From Eubacterium sp. (GTDB lineage: Bacteria > Bacillota > Clostridia > Lachnospirales > Lachnospiraceae), in NCBI GenBank assembly GCA_022764165.1, contig JALERM010000177.1, forward strand, positions 1 to 63,367: a DNA stretch of 63,367 nucleotides, given 5' to 3'. Of this stretch, positions 60,276-63,367 are shown piece by piece. Position 1 is the stretch's first letter; each line of letters begins with the position of its first letter. A program made the position numbers and the translations under genes. The notes beneath the pieces were generated by a model that had not been told where the DNA came from, searched no databases, and saw only the letters and a program-made list of their open reading frames with translations.

Positions 60276-60803
60276 TTAACATTTAGCCGGATATTCTACT
60301 CCTTCCGGAAGTGGATCCCATTCATTTAATCCCAGTCTTTGTTTGAACTTTGCCTGCTCCAGTGTAATCGGAGGAATATCTTCTGCCAGATATTCCATCA
60401 GTTCATCCATACCCTCGCGAGTCACATTGCTTATCATAAAAATGCGCTCACATCCGGAATTTTCAAGCCATTGTCTGACCATAGGAACATTGGCATAAGG
60501 CGAATCAATTTTGGTAATGATTCCAATCATCGGCCGCAAAATAAAAGAACGCCCACCCGGTCCAAACAAACTGAACGGCTCGTCTGCGGCCTGAACCATT
60601 GCCACCACATCTGCTTCAAAAGAAAAACAGGCCAGTCCCACGCTGAAACGCTTAGACTCTGCATATTCACCCGGTGAGTCAATCGTGCTGTCATTGGTAT
60701 TGGTGTATTGAGTTTTTACATAATGAAGCTCTTCCCCCTTTAATGCCTGTGTCAAAGACGTCTTGCCTGCTTCACTTCGTCCCATTAAAAACATTTTTTT
60801 CAT
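60276..60803 (-). CDS. eutP: EutP/PduV-family microcompartment GTPase-like protein
   Basis: 175 residues: P-loop FLMGRSEAGKTSLTQAL, STIDSPGEYAESKRF (switch II-like G3), VQAADEPFSLFGPG, and G4-like ITKIDSPYANV. EutP/PduV proteins accompany bacterial microcompartments for ethanolamine, choline or 1,2-propanediol use and may have acetate-kinase or docking roles. Start at 60803 is supported by GGCAGGTGAG. Third gene after two eutS-type shell genes on the same strand. Confidence 0.88.
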   Translation of the reverse strand: MKKMFLMGRSEAGKTSLTQALKGEELHYVKTQYTNTNDSTIDSPGEYAESKRFSVGLACFSFEADVVAMVQAADEPFSLFGPGGRSFILRPMIGIITKIDSPYANVPMVRQWLENSGCERIFMISNVTREGMDELMEYLAEDIPPITLEQAKFKQRLGLNEWDPLPEGVEYPAKC

Positions 60804-60836
60804 TCTCTCACCTGCCCTGCCTTCTGCCATTCATCA

Positions 60837-61265
60837 TTAACTTTTATAAACTCTACAGGTTTTAAATCCCAGAACTTCGTCAAAAAACCGCACAACTTCT
60901 TCCACAGCAGTCTGTACCTCAGAAAATCCCCCTGTAATGATCAGAGAACCGCAAAAACGATCCATAAACCCAATCTGCACATCTGCACTTTTCATCGCCA
61001 CATCCGCTGCAACTACCACAGCCTCCCAGGGAGTAAAACGAACCAGACCAATAGACTCTCCGGTATGATCTTCCCCCTCGTGAACGCCGATATGCAGCCC
61101 AAGATTCTGATAAATACATGCCTGCGAAGGATTCAGAACATGTGCCAGACAAACTTCCTTTCCCGGAACTCTCACACGGGTCAGACGAAGCTTCTTTCCT
61201 CTCAGACGTTCATAATCATCATGGAACAACCTTTCCAGCAGTTCCTCCTTTGTTATATCAGCCAT
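60837..61265 (-). CDS. eutS: EutS-type (circularly permuted BMC) shell protein 2
   Basis: 142 residues. The core VRVPGKEVCLAHVLNPSQACIYQNLGL...ESIGLVRFTPWEAVVVAADVAMKSADVQIGFMDRFCGSLIITGGFSEVQTAV is EutS/PduU-like. It carries an N-terminal extension of about 25 residues (MADITKEELLERLFHDDYER) not found in typical EutS (about 110 residues) and absent from its neighbour, which could form or cap the beta-barrel pore or act as a cargo contact. Hexamers of such proteins form facets of the shell. Confidence 0.9.
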   Translation of the reverse strand: MADITKEELLERLFHDDYERLRGKKLRLTRVRVPGKEVCLAHVLNPSQACIYQNLGLHIGVHEGEDHTGESIGLVRFTPWEAVVVAADVAMKSADVQIGFMDRFCGSLIITGGFSEVQTAVEEVVRFFDEVLGFKTCRVYKS

Positions 61266-61276
61266 GACTGCACATC

Positions 61277-61642
61277 CTATCTCTTTGTAATATTACAAAC
61301 CACATATCCCATAGTATCCCGGAAATAATCCACGACTTCTGTCATTGCAGACATTACATCTGAGATTTCTCCTGTAATAATCAATGTTCCCGTAAAACGG
61401 TCTGCAAATCCAAGATAAACATTTCCACTTTTAACTGCAATATCGGACGCAATTACTGCTGATTCCGGCGGAGTCATATTCATAATCCCAATTGCTGATG
61501 AGCGATAATCCACCTGTGGATTCAGCCCCAGTTTCTGATATATAATCGGAGCCGGACCACCCATCACATGTGCAAATGTGATTTCTTTACCAGCCACAGT
61601 CTCCTGTACAATTCTTATCTGCTCTCCATAATCATTTGCCAT
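61277..61642 (-). CDS. eutS: EutS-type (circularly permuted BMC) shell protein 1
   Basis: 121 residues: VQETVAGKEITFAHVMGGPAPIIYQKLGL at the N-terminus, AIGIMNMTPPESAVIASDIAVKSGNVYLGFADRFTGTLIITG as the permuted BMC core. First gene of the shell-shell-eutP unit, with GAGGTACTGACAG before the ATG. No enzyme, aldehyde dehydrogenase or further BMC gene is in the window; they may lie elsewhere. Confidence 0.92.
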   Translation of the reverse strand: MANDYGEQIRIVQETVAGKEITFAHVMGGPAPIIYQKLGLNPQVDYRSSAIGIMNMTPPESAVIASDIAVKSGNVYLGFADRFTGTLIITGEISDVMSAMTEVVDYFRDTMGYVVCNITKR

Positions 61643-61700
61643 CTGTCAGTACCTCACTTTCAGAAATAATACGTACACTCATATTTTCACTCTATGATAA

Positions 61701-61729
61701 ATCATACTAAGGGGCAATATTTCTGTCAA
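61701..61729 (-). promoter_or_regulatory. eutS-eutS-eutP promoter
   Basis: TTGACA (61724-61729), 17-bp spacer, TATGAT (61701-61706) on the minus strand, about 55 bp before the first gene. On the other strand, TATAAT near 61887 and GAGGAGGCGG serve the divergent DUF6323-like gene. Confidence 0.7.
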
Positions 61730-61923
61730 GTTGAAATCCAACGATAATTAGGCAAAATATTATCATACATATTTAATTTTTTACCGGGATTAGTGGCAGA
61801 ATTGCCTGAATTTTTTCTTTTCTTGTGATTATATTACCACAAAATCACACTTTTTTCAAGTCTCCCATTTTTGCGGGTTTTGCAGTATAATCACTCAAAG
61901 ATTTCGAAGAGGAGGCGGTTACC

Positions 61924-62460
61924 ATGGAAGAAAAAGACTGGATGAATCTGCTGTCATCACAAAACCAGATACAGAAAATTCTGGAGGTTAATCAGAAAAC
62001 TGCACGATACGGACTGGAACTTACTGAAGCAGATGCAAAAACTTTGTCCGAAACTCGGAACAGTGAATTACGCAGACAGCAGCGCATTGAATTTGGCGAA
62101 GGAATACTCCCAAAACTCATCGATGCATTTTGTGATTCCCCCTACATGGATCAGGGAACTTATGTAGAAACGCTGATACGGCTGCAGGAAATCTTTTTCT
62201 TGTATAAAAATGAAATGCTCGACGAAATATCTGATGATGAGCTTTTACAGTTTATGAGAGAACAGTATGATGAGATTTGCTTCGGCGATCTGGATTATCT
62301 GGAAGGCACATGCCTGAATCATTTTGCCCAGGCAATCCGAGCAGGCTACAGAGGTTTCCGGGTAACACAGGGACGGGGAGAATATTTCCAATTTGATGAA
62401 TTCAAACGGTGGGACCATGAGCTGTATCTGGAAGTATTGAAAGATCTTTGCTGGAGGTAA
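61924..62460 (+). CDS. DUF6323-like protein
   Basis: 178 residues, helical and cytoplasmic: LTEADAKTLSETRNSELRRQQRIEFGEGILPKLIDAFCDSPYMDQGTYVETLIRLQEIFFLYKNE...DDELLQFMREQYDE. The family name is from memory of proteins with this RRQ-RIEFG-xGIL pattern and could not be verified. The stop codon is followed directly by the next gene, whose ATG starts one base later; such coupling suggests a two-protein unit. GAGGAGGCGG RBS. Function unknown. Confidence 0.65.
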   Translation: MEEKDWMNLLSSQNQIQKILEVNQKTARYGLELTEADAKTLSETRNSELRRQQRIEFGEGILPKLIDAFCDSPYMDQGTYVETLIRLQEIFFLYKNEMLDEISDDELLQFMREQYDEICFGDLDYLEGTCLNHFAQAIRAGYRGFRVTQGRGEYFQFDEFKRWDHELYLEVLKDLCWR

Positions 62461-63297
62461 ATGAGTATGGAATATCCGATGGAAGAATTAATTCCCATTC
62501 TTGCCGAACTAACAGACCGCTTCACCTCAAAGGAAAGTACATCTGTTACCTATGAAAGGGCAAGAGAATTGATGGAAGCAATCATGTATTGCATCAGACA
62601 ATGTGAAATACAGGGCAATCTTGTGGACAGAAAAGGATTATCTGCCCGGGAAGCATATCAATATGGATACCAATCCCTGATTGAAAAAATAAAGAATACA
62701 CAGAATATGTATAATGAAATGATTCTCCACTTCTGTGCCTATGGCAATGAAAATTATCAAATGACAGTAACCCGGGCACTGCCGGGATTTTTCAGATACT
62801 ACAACCCTCAATTTGCTCCCCAGGAGACAATCATCACCATGGATTATCCAACCATTTGCCCTGTCACCGATGCATGTGGTATCCATGCGATAGCAACTTA
62901 TATCGAATATATCTATTATGAACAAATCTTCATGGGTGCATTTCCACAGGATTACGTATATCAGGTACTGACTAAATTCCAAGCCAGTTACCGGAAACAG
63001 TATTATAATATCTGTATCATCATTCTGCGCCATGTATTGGGTCACATGGTGATAGATAAAAAGCTGGGACAGGAATGCGGCGAAGAGGAATATGACTCTC
63101 TCAAATCAATCATCAGGGAAAACGATCAACAATGGCTGGAAGAAACACTTGCCAACTATCTGACAAATTTGATAACAGCGAAATATCATAGCAATCATCT
63201 GCTGGAAAACTATTTAAAAGAAGACCTGAAAAACTTTACTGTGGAACTACATGCTGCAGCGGAAAATAACTGTCTTGAAAAAGTTGTTATACTCTAA
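62461..63297 (+). CDS. DUF6179-like protein
   Basis: 278 residues, mostly helical, with a conserved-looking centre LPGFFRYYNPQFAPQETIITMDYPTICP and a YxxGYQSLIEKI segment near residue 65. No signal peptide or membrane helix. Family name from memory. Directly coupled to the preceding DUF6323-like gene (GGAGG within the end of that gene serves as RBS). Function unknown; divergent from the eutS operon. Confidence 0.65.
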   Translation: MSMEYPMEELIPILAELTDRFTSKESTSVTYERARELMEAIMYCIRQCEIQGNLVDRKGLSAREAYQYGYQSLIEKIKNTQNMYNEMILHFCAYGNENYQMTVTRALPGFFRYYNPQFAPQETIITMDYPTICPVTDACGIHAIATYIEYIYYEQIFMGAFPQDYVYQVLTKFQASYRKQYYNICIIILRHVLGHMVIDKKLGQECGEEEYDSLKSIIRENDQQWLEETLANYLTNLITAKYHSNHLLENYLKEDLKNFTVELHAAAENNCLEKVVIL

Positions 63298-63305
63298 CAG
63301 GGGGG

Positions 63306-63367
63306 GTGGCTGGGGGACGGGTTCATAGTCCCAAAAGTGACTATTAAACCGTCCCCCCGCCCCCCCA
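63306..63367. repeat. Palindromic repeat related to the one at 35.9 kb
   Basis: TGGCTGGGGGACGGGTTCAT followed by AGTCCC...GTGACTAT and ACCGTCCCCCCGCCCCCC: the same family as 35863-35919, but with many mismatches between the arms. It lies just after the DUF6179-like gene and runs to the window edge; probably ends its transcript. Confidence 0.65.

Noticed and set aside
1-63367. tRNA, rRNA genes and CRISPR arrays
   Set aside because: Looked for cloverleaf-type sequences ending in CCA, rRNA-like segments and repeat-spacer arrays; none found by eye.

Overview
The window looks like a chromosome segment of a gut Lachnospiraceae (a Blautia/Ruminococcus-like member of Clostridia). The basis is moderate GC, strong GGAGG-type ribosome binding sites, TTGACA/TATAAT promoters, the tig-clpP-clpX-lon-engB and ecfA-ecfT-truA-rplM-rpsI gene orders, many MATE exporters, DUF4143/DUF1703-type AAA ATPases, EutS-type microcompartment shell genes and a DUF6323/DUF6179-like pair. 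The genus is inference. No tRNA, rRNA or CRISPR array was seen.

Layout. 1-3.9 kb: a TnpB gene running off the left edge, driven by a promoter that contains a LexA-type box, has cut off the 3' end of an ArsP-like permease with its ArsR regulator; then a small MITE with target duplication inside an already deleted cation antiporter, and an ATPase remnant with three 32-bp-spaced repeats. 3.9-8 kb: oleate hydratase, TetR and MATE genes in one direction. 8-18 kb: EamA transporter, HAD phosphatase, MATE exporters, a truncated acetyltransferase, a split chromate transporter with PadR, a collapsed sigma/anti-sigma locus and an AAA ATPase. 18.1-19.8 kb: a deleted HD protein, a type I toxin with its antisense RNA, and an AAC(3)-like acetyltransferase. 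19.8-27.6 kb: an export/envelope operon (histidine kinase, lipoprotein, two ABC permeases, ATPase, CARDB-like exported protein, MacB-like protein) whose response regulator survives only as a stub. 27.6-30.4 kb: AAA ATPase, transposase remnant and an Ltp-type superinfection-exclusion-like lipoprotein. 30.4-44.4 kb: core genes (rpsI, rplM, truA, ecfT, a fused ecfA-ecfA', engB, lon, clpX, clpP, tig, a DJ-1 protein, proC).

44.93-59.56 kb is an integrated mobile element of 14,626 bp. It splits one NMT1/THI5-like substrate-binding lipoprotein gene; removing it rejoins the gene in frame. It carries a large serine recombinase, an XRE regulator with a DUF4258/YgiT-type pair, a MobV relaxase, a P4-type primase-helicase and an oriT-like structured region. 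It also carries a cargo block (two MATE genes, GNAT, nitroreductase remnant, hydrolase, TetR) bounded by two decayed copies of one IS1380-family element. The element ends form a 50-bp imperfect palindrome when joined. The recombinase reading frame crosses the attachment site, so its C-terminus differs between the integrated and circular forms. This is the most unusual observation here.

59.5-63.4 kb: the other half of the split lipoprotein gene, eutP, two eutS-like shell genes, and the DUF6323/DUF6179-like pair, closed by a palindromic repeat of a family also seen at 35.9 kb.

A second theme is decay. At least a dozen genes carry internal deletions, lost ends or fused junctions, while neighbouring housekeeping genes are intact.
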